This document shows positions 32,496-40,324 of a DNA stretch of 62,509 nt, piece after piece. Within the stretch, counting starts at the first letter, position 1, and the number at the start of each line of letters is the position of its first letter. The stretch lies in IMG/VR virus record IMGVR_UViG_3300037452_000138, positions 1 through 62,509 of that record; one strand, 5' to 3'. This stretch comes from a virus. The notes under the pieces are model-generated. The model saw only the letters and a program-made list of their open reading frames with translations. It searched no databases and was not told where the DNA came from. The position numbers and the translations under genes are program-made.

Positions 32496-32902
32496 CACAG
32501 CAACTCCAGTGCTCTCTTGGCGATCAGCAGTGTCCACTTCTCCAGCGCCACTTTCGGATCGTCGCCCGTCACCTTGTTCGATGCCGTGGCGAGGTCGACC
32601 AGCTGCACCGCGATCTGCTCGGCATTGGCCCGGATCTTGCGCTGCTCGTGCGAAATTGCTGTCGCCGTCATCCCGGCGTCGCGGACAACATCGCCGTCGT
32701 TCTGCTGCGCCACCGCCATGCCTTCGGGCGTGATGTAGTTGTTGAAATGGCCGGTGGGGTCGCCGGGGTGCGGGCGTGGCTTCATGTAGCCGCGGGCGAT
32801 CAGGTTGACTGTCGGCTCCCGCCAGCGGCCGATCGGCATCATCGGCTCGCCCTTGGAGGCGATCAGGAGGACAGTCAGTTCGTCTTGGGAGAGGTCAGAC
32901 AT
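32495..32902 (-). CDS. Hypothetical early protein with winged-helix-like start
   Basis: 135 residues from ATG 32902, eight bases inside the preceding gene. The N-terminal half (LSQDELTVLLIASKGEPMM, then VNLIARGYMKP and NNYITPEGMAVAQ) is laid out like a winged helix. The C-terminal half is a long helix. Possibly DNA-binding. Confidence 0.65.
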   Translation of the reverse strand: MSDLSQDELTVLLIASKGEPMMPIGRWREPTVNLIARGYMKPRPHPGDPTGHFNNYITPEGMAVAQQNDGDVVRDAGMTATAISHEQRKIRANAEQIAVQLVDLATASNKVTGDDPKVALEKWTLLIAKRALELL

Positions 32903-33197
32903 CGAAGCGCTCCAATCTATAGCCGCCGCCTTCACCGTGGGTTTCCGATGTGATCCTGATACCCGCCTTTGCCAGCCGCTCGTTCGCCCGTTTGATTTGC
33001 ACCTGCACCGAGTTGTAGGCGTTGATGGGTCCGCCGTCCGATCTGTGGGCGTAAACCCTGTCGACCAGTGCGGTGCCGGGAATTCCGTACTTTGAACGCC
33101 TGACGATATCGTAAATCCGGAACTGAATCGGCGACAAAGGAACCGGCGCGCGTTCCTCGATCTCGCCTTTGCCCATGCAGCAGGGGCAGGTGATCAT
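32895..33197 (-). CDS. Winged-helix DNA-binding protein with CPCC motif
   Basis: 100 residues. The start ATG is in a TGATG overlap. After CPCCMGKG, the domain LSPIQFRIYDIVRRSKYGIP, then VQVQIKRANERLAKAGIRI and GGGYRLERF has the order of an OmpR/PhoB-type winged helix (helix, recognition helix, G-x-GYRL hairpin). Probably an early transcription regulator. Confidence 0.78.
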   Translation of the reverse strand: MITCPCCMGKGEIEERAPVPLSPIQFRIYDIVRRSKYGIPGTALVDRVYAHRSDGGPINAYNSVQVQIKRANERLAKAGIRITSETHGEGGGYRLERFDV

Positions 33198-33424
33198 CAC
33201 CACTCGAATTTCCTCCCCGCCTTCAACTGAGCCTCGACGCCGGCACAGGCCATCTGGTAGCGATGCCACACCCACTCCGAGTGCTTCTCGCCGGCCGCCC
33301 GGCGCCGGAAACCGGATTCCAGTTTTCGAATCGCAATTACCGAGTACCCCGTGAGATCCGACAACTGCTCGCGGGTGAGGTCGCGGCGTTCGCGCCAGGC
33401 CTTTGCTTTTTCGTGGGGTTTCAC
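33197..33424 (-). CDS. XRE-type helix-turn-helix protein
   Basis: 75 residues from GTG in a GTGA overlap. WRERRDLTREQLSDLTGYSV followed by IAIRKLESGFRRR is a standard XRE HTH, then a Trp-rich helix. It lies early in the leftward operon; a Cro-like regulator is plausible. Confidence 0.8.
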   Translation of the reverse strand: MKPHEKAKAWRERRDLTREQLSDLTGYSVIAIRKLESGFRRRAAGEKHSEWVWHRYQMACAGVEAQLKAGRKFEW

Positions 33425-33696
33425 AATTCAACTTCCTGCGTTCTGCCCGGCATGCTCCAACGACGTCGGCCGGTCTTCTTCGGGAACGTGTCCGGCTCGC
33501 CGTTCCAATAAGTTACTACGTCGACACGACTGTGCAGTGCGCACACACTTCTGCCGGCCCGCCCCTGTGTTGCTCGACGCACACAGCGGTGCGCATCGCG
33601 CCGCCAATCCTGATACGTGTCGGTTGGCTTTGCCATGGCCTCGCAGCGGAATTCGCTTGCAGGTACCATGCAATCCGGATGCGTGCGGTAGCTCAC
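33421..33696 (-). CDS. 91-residue hypothetical protein
   Basis: Started at the GTG overlapping the previous stop (GTGA). It is basic with four cysteines spread through the first two thirds and no recognisable domain. Overlaps at both ends support it. Confidence 0.65.
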   Translation of the reverse strand: MSYRTHPDCMVPASEFRCEAMAKPTDTYQDWRRDAHRCVRRATQGRAGRSVCALHSRVDVVTYWNGEPDTFPKKTGRRRWSMPGRTQEVEL

Positions 33697-33878
33697 TGGC
33701 GTTCCATCTTCAGCAGGTTTAACTCGGTGGTCGCTTTCTTCGGCAGATAACCGTAAAAGGTCAGGCTGCGGATGTACGTCGCATCGCCGATCGCGCCCTT
33801 CCTCCACGCCTGATCCATACGCAGTTTTTGCATGTCGAGCAGCGCCGGGCGCTCAGAATCACTGAAATGTGGCTGCAC
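33693..33878 (-). CDS. First gene of the leftward early operon, 61 aa
   Basis: GTG start behind AAGGGG. It is a helical charged protein (LLDMQKLRMDQAWRKGAIGD). No family. It lies directly downstream of the candidate early promoter. Confidence 0.68.
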   Translation of the reverse strand: MQPHFSDSERPALLDMQKLRMDQAWRKGAIGDATYIRSLTFYGYLPKKATTELNLLKMERQ

Positions 33879-33927
33879 GATTTCCCCTTAGGCAAGCCTC
33901 GCCGAAGCGTGTTTGACGCGAACGCGG

Positions 33928-33959
33928 GTACAATGTACAGGAAAAACTACGAGGTGCAA
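33928..33959 (-). promoter_or_regulatory. Candidate early promoter with GTACATTGTAC operator
   Basis: On the - strand, TTGCAC (33959-33954), 16-base spacer, TACATT (33937-33932). The -10 lies inside the perfect palindrome GTACAATGTAC (33928-33938). The arrangement matches those at 38216-38244, 39694-39721 and 40325-40353, so a common repressor is likely. Confidence 0.55.
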
Positions 33960-34044
33960 GCGGAAAAATGCGCAACTTTATTGCGTGTTAGATTTCGCTT
34001 GACGAAACAACGGTGTCAGGCGCAAGTTCGAACTCCGCACAGAA

Positions 34045-34077
34045 AAAGGCCCGCCGCGGGGACGCTGACGGGCCTTT
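34045..34077. terminator. Bidirectional terminator-like hairpin
   Basis: AAAGGCCCG and CGGGCCTTT form a perfect 9-bp stem with a 15-base loop, preceded by A and followed by T residues. It separates the early leftward promoter region from the rightward primase gene. Confidence 0.6.
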
Positions 34078-34160
34078 AACCACCGAGCGGCGCCAAGGGG
34101 GATCAACGACCGCTCCCCCTTTTTAGCATCCCGCACGGATGATGGTCAAGGGGTAAGGGA

Positions 34161-36410
34161 GTGAATGTAAAGCTCGAAGCGGCTCTCGCATACTCCCGCA
34201 TGCGCTGGCGCATTTTCCCGTGCCACTCGATTGTGGATGGCCGATGCAACTGCGGCAAGAAGGACTGCGGGTCGCCAGGGAAACACCCGCGGACGCGCGG
34301 CGGGTTCAAGGACGCCACCGACGACCCCGCGCAAATAAAGCGGTGGTGGGGCCGCTGGCCGGACGCCAATATTGCACTGGCCACCGGCTCGGGTTTGGTG
34401 GTGCTCGACATCGACGGACAGGAGGGCAGCAATGAATTCAAGGCGCTGGTGGCGGCGAACGGTCCACCCCCTGAGACGCTTATCGCACAGACAGGACGCG
34501 GTTATCACCTTGTATATGCAACACGCCCTGATTCGCCTGAAGTACGGTCTTCGGCCCGGGGCCATGTACACGTCCGAGGGGAAGGTGGCTATTGTGTCGT
34601 GGCGCCTTCCAGTCACATATCAGGCAATGAATACAAATGGTTGCACAAAAAACCCGTAGCATTACTTCCGGAATGGTTGAGGCAATGGAGCCAAGGCTAT
34701 GAGATTACAAATAAAACTGCCGGGAGGCAGAGTTTTGACCATCTTGGTGCTATGCCAGCGTATCTTCAAGGATCGCAACGGGATATCTCCCAACAGTTAA
34801 ACGAGTCTCTTAAAGCCGTCTGGTCGATTCCCGAGGAAATGCGGCTCAAGTCGGCCTTATCCGCCATCGATGTCAAAGCCTGCGGCTACGAAGACTTCCT
34901 CCGGGTCGGCATGGCGCTGAAGGAACTGGATTGGGAGCGTTCAGACGGAACCTCAATTTCGTTCGATATCTGGGACGAGTGGTGCCAGCGATCCGAGCAT
35001 TACAACCAGGCCGGCCTCGAATTCAAATGGAAGTCGTTCCGCCGGACCGGGGTGACCGTGGGGACCGTCTACCACCTCGCCCAGCAGCACGGCTGGAACG
35101 GCGGGGCGCCGATGCCGCAGAACTTGGGCGCCGCCGCGCTGGCGAGCCCACCGGTGGGCGAGAAACCAGTCGGCCTCAATGGACACCACGCCGGCCCGGC
35201 GGCCCTGCCGGCGGCCTTCGGCGGCCTTAAACCGATCTTTTTCCCCGACATGACCGAGGAAGGCAAAATCAAGTCGACCATGTTGAACGCCAAGGTGGCG
35301 ATCGCCGCGCTGGGGCTGGAATGCCGCTACGACCTGTTCCACAACCGCATGCTGGTGGCGGGCGAACTGATAAACAAGTGGAATTCCAGCGAGTTGAGCG
35401 ACCATGTTGCCACCATGGTTCGGGATATCATCCGCTACCGGTTCGGATTCGACCCCAACAAGGCCAATGTGCAGGACGCCTGCGAGGCGCTGTGCCTGTC
35501 CCGCCGGTTCGACCCCGTGCTGGACTATCTGGACAGCCTGCGCTGGGACGGCCAGCCGCGGCTGGACCGCTGGATGAGCCAGTATTTGGGCGCCGCCGAC
35601 AACGACCTCAACCGCGCCATCGGCCGGCTGTCCCTGCTCGCCGCGGTACGACGCGCCCGCCGCCCCGGCGCCAAGTTCGACCAGATCATCGTGCTCGAAG
35701 GACCGCAGGGACAAGGCAAGTCCGAGGCGATCGAGATCCTCGCAGGCGCGGAAAACTTCTCGGACCAGTCGATCCTGGGGGTCGACGACCGCAAGCAGCA
35801 GGAGTTGACCGAGGGGGTGTGGCTGTACGAGATCGGCGAGTTGTCGGGCCTGCGGCGCGCGGAGATCGAGCACGTCAAGGCGTTTGCCTCCCGCAAGGTC
35901 GACCGTGCGCGGCCGGCCTATGGCCGCTACAGCGTCTCCCAGCCGCGCCGGACCGTGTTCTTCGCCTCGACCAATAAGGACGACTACCTGCAGGACGAGA
36001 CCGGCAACCGCCGGTTCTGGCCGGTGGCGCTGGGGCGCATCGACCTGGCCGGGCTGCGCCGTGATAGGGACCAGCTATGGGCGGAAACCAGTTTGCGGGA
36101 GGCGGCGGGCGAGTCGCACTTCCTGCCGGAATCGTTGTGGAAGGCGGCCGGCGACGTCCAGGAAAGCCGGAAAATCTATGACGAATGGACCGAAGCTATC
36201 AACCAGTACGTCACCCTGAAAAACCGGAACGAGGTCAGCATCACCGAGGTGCTGGCGGATAACCAGTTCCTGCAGCTGCGCGCCGGCGATATCGGGCAGA
36301 AAGAGCAAAGTCGCGCGGCACGGGTGCTGCGCGACCTCGATTTCGTGCGCTACCAGAAGCGGACCGCCGAAGGCAAGCGGATCTGGCGCTACCGTCGACC
36401 TTCGCCCTGA
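34161..36410 (+). CDS. Primase-polymerase / VapE-type helicase fusion
   Basis: 749 residues behind AAGGGAG. The N-terminal bifunctional primase-polymerase domain (about 1-170) has the acidic pair Asp83/Asp85 (LDIDG) and TGRGYHLVY. A PriCT-like linker (residues 215-300) precedes the C-terminal VapE/D5-like ATPase domain: Walker A GPQGQGKS near 514-521, Walker B-like VWLYEIGEL, and FFASTNKDDYLQDETGNRRF, the sensor and arginine-finger region. It should prime and unwind DNA at the origin. It is the only rightward gene between two leftward blocks. Confidence 0.93.
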   Translation: MNVKLEAALAYSRMRWRIFPCHSIVDGRCNCGKKDCGSPGKHPRTRGGFKDATDDPAQIKRWWGRWPDANIALATGSGLVVLDIDGQEGSNEFKALVAANGPPPETLIAQTGRGYHLVYATRPDSPEVRSSARGHVHVRGEGGYCVVAPSSHISGNEYKWLHKKPVALLPEWLRQWSQGYEITNKTAGRQSFDHLGAMPAYLQGSQRDISQQLNESLKAVWSIPEEMRLKSALSAIDVKACGYEDFLRVGMALKELDWERSDGTSISFDIWDEWCQRSEHYNQAGLEFKWKSFRRTGVTVGTVYHLAQQHGWNGGAPMPQNLGAAALASPPVGEKPVGLNGHHAGPAALPAAFGGLKPIFFPDMTEEGKIKSTMLNAKVAIAALGLECRYDLFHNRMLVAGELINKWNSSELSDHVATMVRDIIRYRFGFDPNKANVQDACEALCLSRRFDPVLDYLDSLRWDGQPRLDRWMSQYLGAADNDLNRAIGRLSLLAAVRRARRPGAKFDQIIVLEGPQGQGKSEAIEILAGAENFSDQSILGVDDRKQQELTEGVWLYEIGELSGLRRAEIEHVKAFASRKVDRARPAYGRYSVSQPRRTVFFASTNKDDYLQDETGNRRFWPVALGRIDLAGLRRDRDQLWAETSLREAAGESHFLPESLWKAAGDVQESRKIYDEWTEAINQYVTLKNRNEVSITEVLADNQFLQLRAGDIGQKEQSRAARVLRDLDFVRYQKRTAEGKRIWRYRRPSP

Positions 36411-36411
36411 A

Positions 36412-36445
36412 AGTAGGGCTTCGGCCCGACAAGTCGGCCTTTACG
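36412..36445. terminator. Short hairpin between convergent genes
   Basis: CCGAC and GTCGG pair around an AA loop with flanking GGC/GCC and a short TTT. It occupies the 30-base gap between the primase stop and the stop of the IPT protein gene. Weak. Confidence 0.35.
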
Positions 36446-37019
36446 TGAACGACCAGGTTGGGCCGACGGCGCTGGGACCGGCCGGCGTGGTCACGACCAC
36501 GGGCAGGCTGGCGCCGACGACAGCCGCGGGGGTCACTGCGGTCAACGTGGTATCATTTTTCACAGAAAAAGAAGCTGCCGGGATGCTGGAGAACGTCACC
36601 TGGGTGGTGCCGGTGAAGTTGGCGCCGGTCAGGGTCACCAGCGTGCCGCCGGCGGCCGGACCGGATGTCGGGCTGAGCGAGGTGACCTCGGGCAATGCGG
36701 GAGGCGGCGGGGGAACCGGGGCGGCCAGCGAGTTGTTGAGGACGGCGGTCATGTCCTTGATTTTCTGCACGCTGGCCTCGATCGCCGGGGAGTTGTTGAC
36801 GCCTTGCGCGTTCATGGCGGCCTGGAGGGCGACGACTTCGGCGGCAATGGCGGTGCCAATGCCGGTAATGGCTGACTGGAGATCGGCGAGGGCTTGGGCT
36901 TCGGTGGCGGCCATGAGCTGGAATCCTTCCTTGATGGCGGTTGAAATGCGGTGCGCGGCGTGGCCGATCGCTTCGATCAAGTCGTCGCTATGGCGTTCGG
37001 CCGGCTCTTTCCACGGCAT
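36441..37019 (-). CDS. IPT/TIG immunoglobulin-like domain protein
   Basis: 192 residues from ATG 37019; a longer start at 37127 would overlap the 29-residue gene. Residues 1-110 are helical (FQLMAATEAQALADLQSAIT). A PPPPP linker follows, then an IPT/TIG Ig-like domain (VTSLSPTSGPAAGGTLVTLT, then GANFTGTTQVTF) to the end. Such domains usually sit on virions or cell surfaces, so a position in a leftward non-structural block is unexpected. Possibly a head decoration or adhesin. Confidence 0.75.
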   Translation of the reverse strand: MPWKEPAERHSDDLIEAIGHAAHRISTAIKEGFQLMAATEAQALADLQSAITGIGTAIAAEVVALQAAMNAQGVNNSPAIEASVQKIKDMTAVLNNSLAAPVPPPPPALPEVTSLSPTSGPAAGGTLVTLTGANFTGTTQVTFSSIPAASFSVKNDTTLTAVTPAAVVGASLPVVVTTPAGPSAVGPTWSFT

Positions 37020-37081
37020 AAGCGACGTTTCCGGGGGAGTACGGAGAACGGCATAGCACGGGTTTGGTTGCGTGGCTAGGG

Positions 37082-37171
37082 CTATCGCCCCTTGAGCCAC
37101 GGCGGCGAGATCCGCCAGATCAGCCATCCGGCCGCGGCGCCGAGGGCCAGGTGGGCGAGGAAGGAGGTCAC
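37082..37171 (-). CDS. 29-residue single-span membrane peptide
   Basis: The GTG overlaps the preceding stop (GTGA). The product is a single span (SFLAHLALGAAAGWLIW) ending in a basic tail LKGR. Very short, but the overlap and hydrophobicity support it. Confidence 0.55.
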   Translation of the reverse strand: MTSFLAHLALGAAAGWLIWRISPPWLKGR

Positions 37172-37479
37172 GTCGTCAGCGCTGCAATGGCAAAATCAAT
37201 ATCGGATAACGTATCCGGGCAGACGACAGCGCAGTGCAGCGAAATAGCCTGTTTTGCCGCGCGCAAGGCGCATAGCGCGAACCATGCGGAACGGTCGTAT
37301 TCCTGTCCCCACTCCCGCTTATAGTCGACGGCGAGCTGGCGCTGCTGCTTTGGCGTGATAACCACCGAATCGGGGTAACGCGCTTTGAGCCGGTCGCTGG
37401 TGCGTTGCGCATAGACCCACTTCGGGCCGTAGCGCTCGACGATGAATTCGCCGAATGATTTTTGCACTAAAAAAGTCAT
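37168..37479 (-). CDS. 103-residue hypothetical protein
   Basis: Behind GAGGGAG. It is a mixed alpha/beta protein (FGEFIVERYGPKWVYAQ, then TPKQQRQLAVDYKREW). No motif recognised. Confidence 0.7.
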   Translation of the reverse strand: MTFLVQKSFGEFIVERYGPKWVYAQRTSDRLKARYPDSVVITPKQQRQLAVDYKREWGQEYDRSAWFALCALRAAKQAISLHCAVVCPDTLSDIDFAIAALTT

Positions 37480-37512
37480 CCCAAATGCTCCCTCTTGTCT
37501 CGCCGAAGCGCA

Positions 37513-37719
37513 CTATTGCGCGAAGGCGGATGCGTTGTTGAATGCGTCGGCGATTACCGCGGCGGCCTCGTCGCGGGTAGCAAACTCCTTGGCGCCCCAT
37601 TGCCCGAGGGCGCCTACCAGCCAATGCCTGCCGTCGTAACCCAGCCAGGCGCCGTGGTACTCGTACAGGCTGGGGGACTCGGCGCGGAAGGTGAGGCCGG
37701 CGAGGGTGCGGGTGGTCAT
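37513..37719 (-). CDS. 68-residue hypothetical protein
   Basis: An AGGGGA ribosome site precedes the ATG. It is an alpha/beta protein with LYEYHGAWLGYDGRHWLVG followed by a helix DEAAAVIADAF. Similar in layout to the product of 39438-39662 (strand, WLLIGHSRNYATYP, Ala-rich helix), so the two may be distant paralogues. Confidence 0.68.
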   Translation of the reverse strand: MTTRTLAGLTFRAESPSLYEYHGAWLGYDGRHWLVGALGQWGAKEFATRDEAAAVIADAFNNASAFAQ

Positions 37720-37738
37720 CTGCTAATCCCCTAGTTAT

Positions 37739-37770
37739 GGCCGCCACACCCGTTTAAAAGTGTGGCGGCC
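37739..37770. terminator. Perfect 11-bp inverted repeat
   Basis: GGCCGCCACAC and GTGTGGCGGCC are separated by ten bases rich in T and A. It lies between two leftward genes. It could end transcription of the upstream gene or act as an mRNA processing element. Confidence 0.55.
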
Positions 37771-37778
37771 GGTTAAGT

Positions 37779-38165
37779 CTACTCCTTCTCGGGCGCGATG
37801 CGATAGCGCTTGATGGACTGGGCCTGGATGTTCTCGCCCTTGGTTCGCAAGCGCGTTATCAGCGAGTGGACGCGGTTGGCGGACCAGCCGCTTGCCGCGC
37901 ACAATGCCGCGATCTCCTGCCATCCCGAGCGCAGCATGTCCGTGATCTTGACGGTCTCCGGCGATGTCGGGCGCACGGGCGCCGCGGCCGGCAGCTGTTC
38001 CTCGGCCATGATGTCAAGCGCGGCCTTGAGATAGCGGCGGGCCGACTCGGTGTCGCCTTGCTGGCGAGCATGATCGGCTCGCAACAGCAAATCGCGGGCC
38101 ACGGTGTACAGGTCGTCGGAGACAGGCGCTTCCTGCACCATTTCCACTTCTGGGGCACTCAACAT
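37779..38165 (-). CDS. 128-residue hypothetical protein, possible DNA-binding
   Basis: The ATG is chosen because GAAGGGG sits seven bases upstream. It is helical. The C-terminal part (MLRSGWQEIAALCAASGWSA, then NRVHSLITRLRTKG) reads like a winged helix or HTH. It has its own promoter/operator and leader hairpin. Confidence 0.7.
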   Translation of the reverse strand: MLSAPEVEMVQEAPVSDDLYTVARDLLLRADHARQQGDTESARRYLKAALDIMAEEQLPAAAPVRPTSPETVKITDMLRSGWQEIAALCAASGWSANRVHSLITRLRTKGENIQAQSIKRYRIAPEKE

Positions 38166-38186
38166 TTGCATTCCCCTTCCATGTTG

Positions 38187-38208
38187 CCGGGGACAGAATT
38201 GTCCCCGG
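38187..38208 (-). promoter_or_regulatory. Leader hairpin with 9-bp stem
   Basis: CCGGGGACA and TGTCCCCGG flank a four-base loop, directly downstream of the promoter at 38216-38244 and ending 22 bases before the ATG. It may be an operator or 5' mRNA stabiliser. Confidence 0.5.
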
Positions 38209-38215
38209 ACACTGT

Positions 38216-38244
38216 TGTATACATTGTATCGACGGCGGCTGCAA
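38216..38244 (-). promoter_or_regulatory. Promoter with ATACATTGTAT operator
   Basis: On the - strand, TTGCAG (38244-38239), 17-base spacer, TATACA (38221-38216). The palindrome ATACATTGTAT (38219-38229) spans the spacer end and the -10. Confidence 0.55.
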
Positions 38245-38263
38245 GCCGTTTTCTGTCGTATGG

Positions 38264-38659
38264 TTATTTGCAGACGACAATGCCGCGAGAGTAGCAGGAG
38301 TCCATGGTGGCCCCTTCCGGAATGTCGCCGGGCCGCAGGATGTACAGCGCGGCACCGCGGGGATCTCCCTGCACGTAGGACTCGAAGCCGGGATAGCGGG
38401 CCATGATCGCGGCCAGGCGCTTGAGGGCGCCGCGCTCGCGGTCGGCGATCCTGCTCCTGCCGCGCGGGCCTTTGTTGCCGGGCCAGTCCCATGTAAGATA
38501 GGGGACGTCGGTTTCGTCCTCGCGTTCGATGCAGCCGGCATCCGTGCCGCATTCCAGCTCGTGCCAGCGGTGCAGCGTCATCGAGATGCGGCGCAAGGAC
38601 ATGGCGTCCTCGTACGAGAAGCCGGCGTTTTCCAAGGTGTGGACGCAATCATATTTCAT
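38264..38659 (-). CDS. 131-residue hypothetical protein
   Basis: AGGGGA precedes the ATG. It is charged, with cysteines early (KYDCVHTLENAGFSYEDAMS) and at the extreme C-terminus (VVCK). No known motif. Confidence 0.7.
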   Translation of the reverse strand: MKYDCVHTLENAGFSYEDAMSLRRISMTLHRWHELECGTDAGCIEREDETDVPYLTWDWPGNKGPRGRSRIADRERGALKRLAAIMARYPGFESYVQGDPRGAALYILRPGDIPEGATMDSCYSRGIVVCK

Positions 38660-38685
38660 TTTGGTTCCCCTTTGAGGTTTGGTGG

Positions 38686-39081
38686 TTAGCGGTGGCTGGC
38701 GAGCAATTCCAAACCTTGCGCCAGTTTGGAAGTGAACTCGTCAAGCGTCGCGGCGATCGTCGTGGCCTTCTGCTTGTGATAGGTGTTGAGCGAGCCGACG
38801 CGCCAAAATGTGTCGGGATAGGTCTTGGCGCGGTCGCCGTCCGGCGCGCGGTTCATGTGCCAATGACCCAGGAAGGCGCCGATTTTCTCGCCGCCGTCGA
38901 AATGCATCATGCAGGCGTATGGGCCATAGTGCAGGTCAAGCCCGACTTCGCGCGGTCCGTTGAACTCGTGCAGTTCCACGGCAGCGCCAGCAAAGCGCTC
39001 GGCAACCAACCGGACGGCGGTGAGACAAAGCTCGCGGCCTTTTTTGGTAGCACAAAGCCTGTCGTATTCGTTGTCGCGCAT
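38686..39081 (-). CDS. 131-residue hypothetical protein
   Basis: GGAGCGA precedes the ATG. Alpha/beta, with a His/aromatic-rich core (LDLHYGPYACMMHFDGGEKI, then FLGHWHMN). No family recognised. Confidence 0.7.
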   Translation of the reverse strand: MRDNEYDRLCATKKGRELCLTAVRLVAERFAGAAVELHEFNGPREVGLDLHYGPYACMMHFDGGEKIGAFLGHWHMNRAPDGDRAKTYPDTFWRVGSLNTYHKQKATTIAATLDEFTSKLAQGLELLASHR

Positions 39082-39109
39082 TTGATTCGCTCCGGTTGGG
39101 GGTGAGGGG

Positions 39110-39418
39110 TTAGACTTCCAAGATGGCGCCGCGCGACACGGCGAATATTTGTTGCCTCAATTTTTGCATGGCGCGGAAATTGTCATCGCGCCGGGCTTGG
39201 AAGTGGAAAGCCGACATGCCGGTATCGGTTTCTTTCAATCCCGTGGTGCAGCACGGATAAGAGCGGCCGCTTTCAAGGTAGCGAGCTGGTGCGCGGCAAT
39301 CGAGCGACCGATCCAGGGTGTAGCCTAGCGCGGCAAAGCGCGCGGCGAATTGCTTGACGGTCAAATGCTCGCAACCGTGCGCAAGGAGGTGCGCAATCTC
39401 TTGTTCCAAGGCGCTCAT
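39110..39418 (-). CDS. 102-residue hypothetical protein
   Basis: AAGGGGA precedes the ATG. N-terminal helices (EQEIAHLLAHGCEHLTVKQF) are followed by a Cys-containing strand region. No motif. Confidence 0.7.
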   Translation of the reverse strand: MSALEQEIAHLLAHGCEHLTVKQFAARFAALGYTLDRSLDCRAPARYLESGRSYPCCTTGLKETDTGMSAFHFQARRDDNFRAMQKLRQQIFAVSRGAILEV

Positions 39419-39437
39419 GGTAGTTCCCCTTGCGTGG

Positions 39438-39662
39438 TTAGACGCGTTCGGACGTGAACGTGCAAAGCGGAAAATGCTTGCGCGCGTGTTGTCGGCACAG
39501 CGACTCGGCCGCAGCGCGAGCGCGCACCGTGCGGGGATAGGTGGCGTAGTTCCGGGAATGGCCGATCAAGAGCCAAGTTTTCCCGTCGCTCGCCAGAACG
39601 AACGCGGCGCCATAAGAGGCGGTGCCATCGCGGTTGTCGCGGACTTCAGTTTTGTATTTCAT
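39438..39662 (-). CDS. 74-residue hypothetical protein
   Basis: Started at the ATG behind AAGGGGA; a longer frame runs through the promoter and is discarded. Alpha/beta (TASYGAAFVLASDGKTWLLI, then an Ala/Arg helix). It is the first gene of the leftward block. Confidence 0.7.
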   Translation of the reverse strand: MKYKTEVRDNRDGTASYGAAFVLASDGKTWLLIGHSRNYATYPRTVRARAAAESLCRQHARKHFPLCTFTSERV

Positions 39663-39693
39663 GGCGGTTCCCCTTCCGTTGTTCGGTCCACGC

Positions 39694-39721
39694 AAGATAC
39701 ATTGTATAGCCAGGCTTGCAA
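39694..39721 (-). promoter_or_regulatory. Promoter with ATACATTGTAT operator
   Basis: On the - strand, TTGCAA (39721-39716), 16-base spacer, TATCTT (39699-39694), with ATACATTGTAT at 39697-39707. It drives the leftward block of small genes. Confidence 0.55.
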
Positions 39722-39731
39722 GGGGTTTATT

Positions 39732-39747
39732 ATCACGAAAGCGTGAT
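39732..39747. promoter_or_regulatory. ATCACG-CGTGAT inverted repeat in divergent control region
   Basis: Two 6-base arms around AAAG lie between the leftward promoter and the rightward gene at 39803. A second operator for another regulator is possible. Confidence 0.4.
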
Positions 39748-39802
39748 TACAACGGGTGACGCGGTTTGCTATGGTGCTTGATGTATTACAATGGAGGATA
39801 GC

Positions 39803-40018
39803 ATGACATTTTTTATAGAAAGCGGCGTTCCCATGCCTGCAGGTCAAACCAGGCGCAAGTATCCTTTCCGGGATATGCAGATCGGGCAATCGTTCGCGGT
39901 CGCCAAGGGTGAGGGGAAACGATTGAGGATGGCAGCAGCACACATGACCATGCGAACGGATATGCGGTTCGTGGTGAGGGCTAGCGAGCTGGAAGTGCGG
40001 TGCTGGCGGGTCGAATGA
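39803..40018 (+). CDS. 71-residue hypothetical protein, first rightward accessory gene
   Basis: Started at the ATG behind GGAGG. The layout IESGVPMP, then KYPFRDMQIGQSFAV and a C-terminal VRASELEVRCWRVE resembles a family of small phage proteins often seen near replication genes. Function unknown. Confidence 0.72.
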   Translation: MTFFIESGVPMPAGQTRRKYPFRDMQIGQSFAVAKGEGKRLRMAAAHMTMRTDMRFVVRASELEVRCWRVE

Positions 40019-40021
40019 GGC

Positions 40022-40059
40022 GTCACCACTATCCGGTGACGGTTTCGGATAGTGGTGAC
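40022..40059. repeat. Perfect 14-bp inverted repeat
   Basis: GTCACCACTATCCG and CGGATAGTGGTGAC flank a ten-base loop that itself contains GGTGAC. It follows the 39803 gene and opens the iteron-rich region. It could terminate transcription (a TCAAAAAA run follows) or belong to the origin. Confidence 0.65.
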
Positions 40060-40324
40060 TCAAAAAACCCTTGCGCCGCAGTCACCGGCACCACGTCTCC
40101 ACTTGTCTCCACTTCTTTATATATGGATTTGTAGAAAGGGGTACAAGGGTGACATGGTGCACATAAGCATGTAACCACTATGTATCGGTAGTACGGGAAT
40201 AAGAGGGAAAAAAAGTGGAGACAGTGAAGGCACCGGTGACAGCGTTGATATTGCTAAGGAAATCGAGTTTTTTAAGCGGTGACAGTACCGGTGACGGACC
40301 GGTGACGGTGACATAAAATAGGTG

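Noticed and set aside
40117-40314. 65-aa - strand frame in the iteron region
   Set aside because: Low-complexity product generated by the repeats; no ribosome site.
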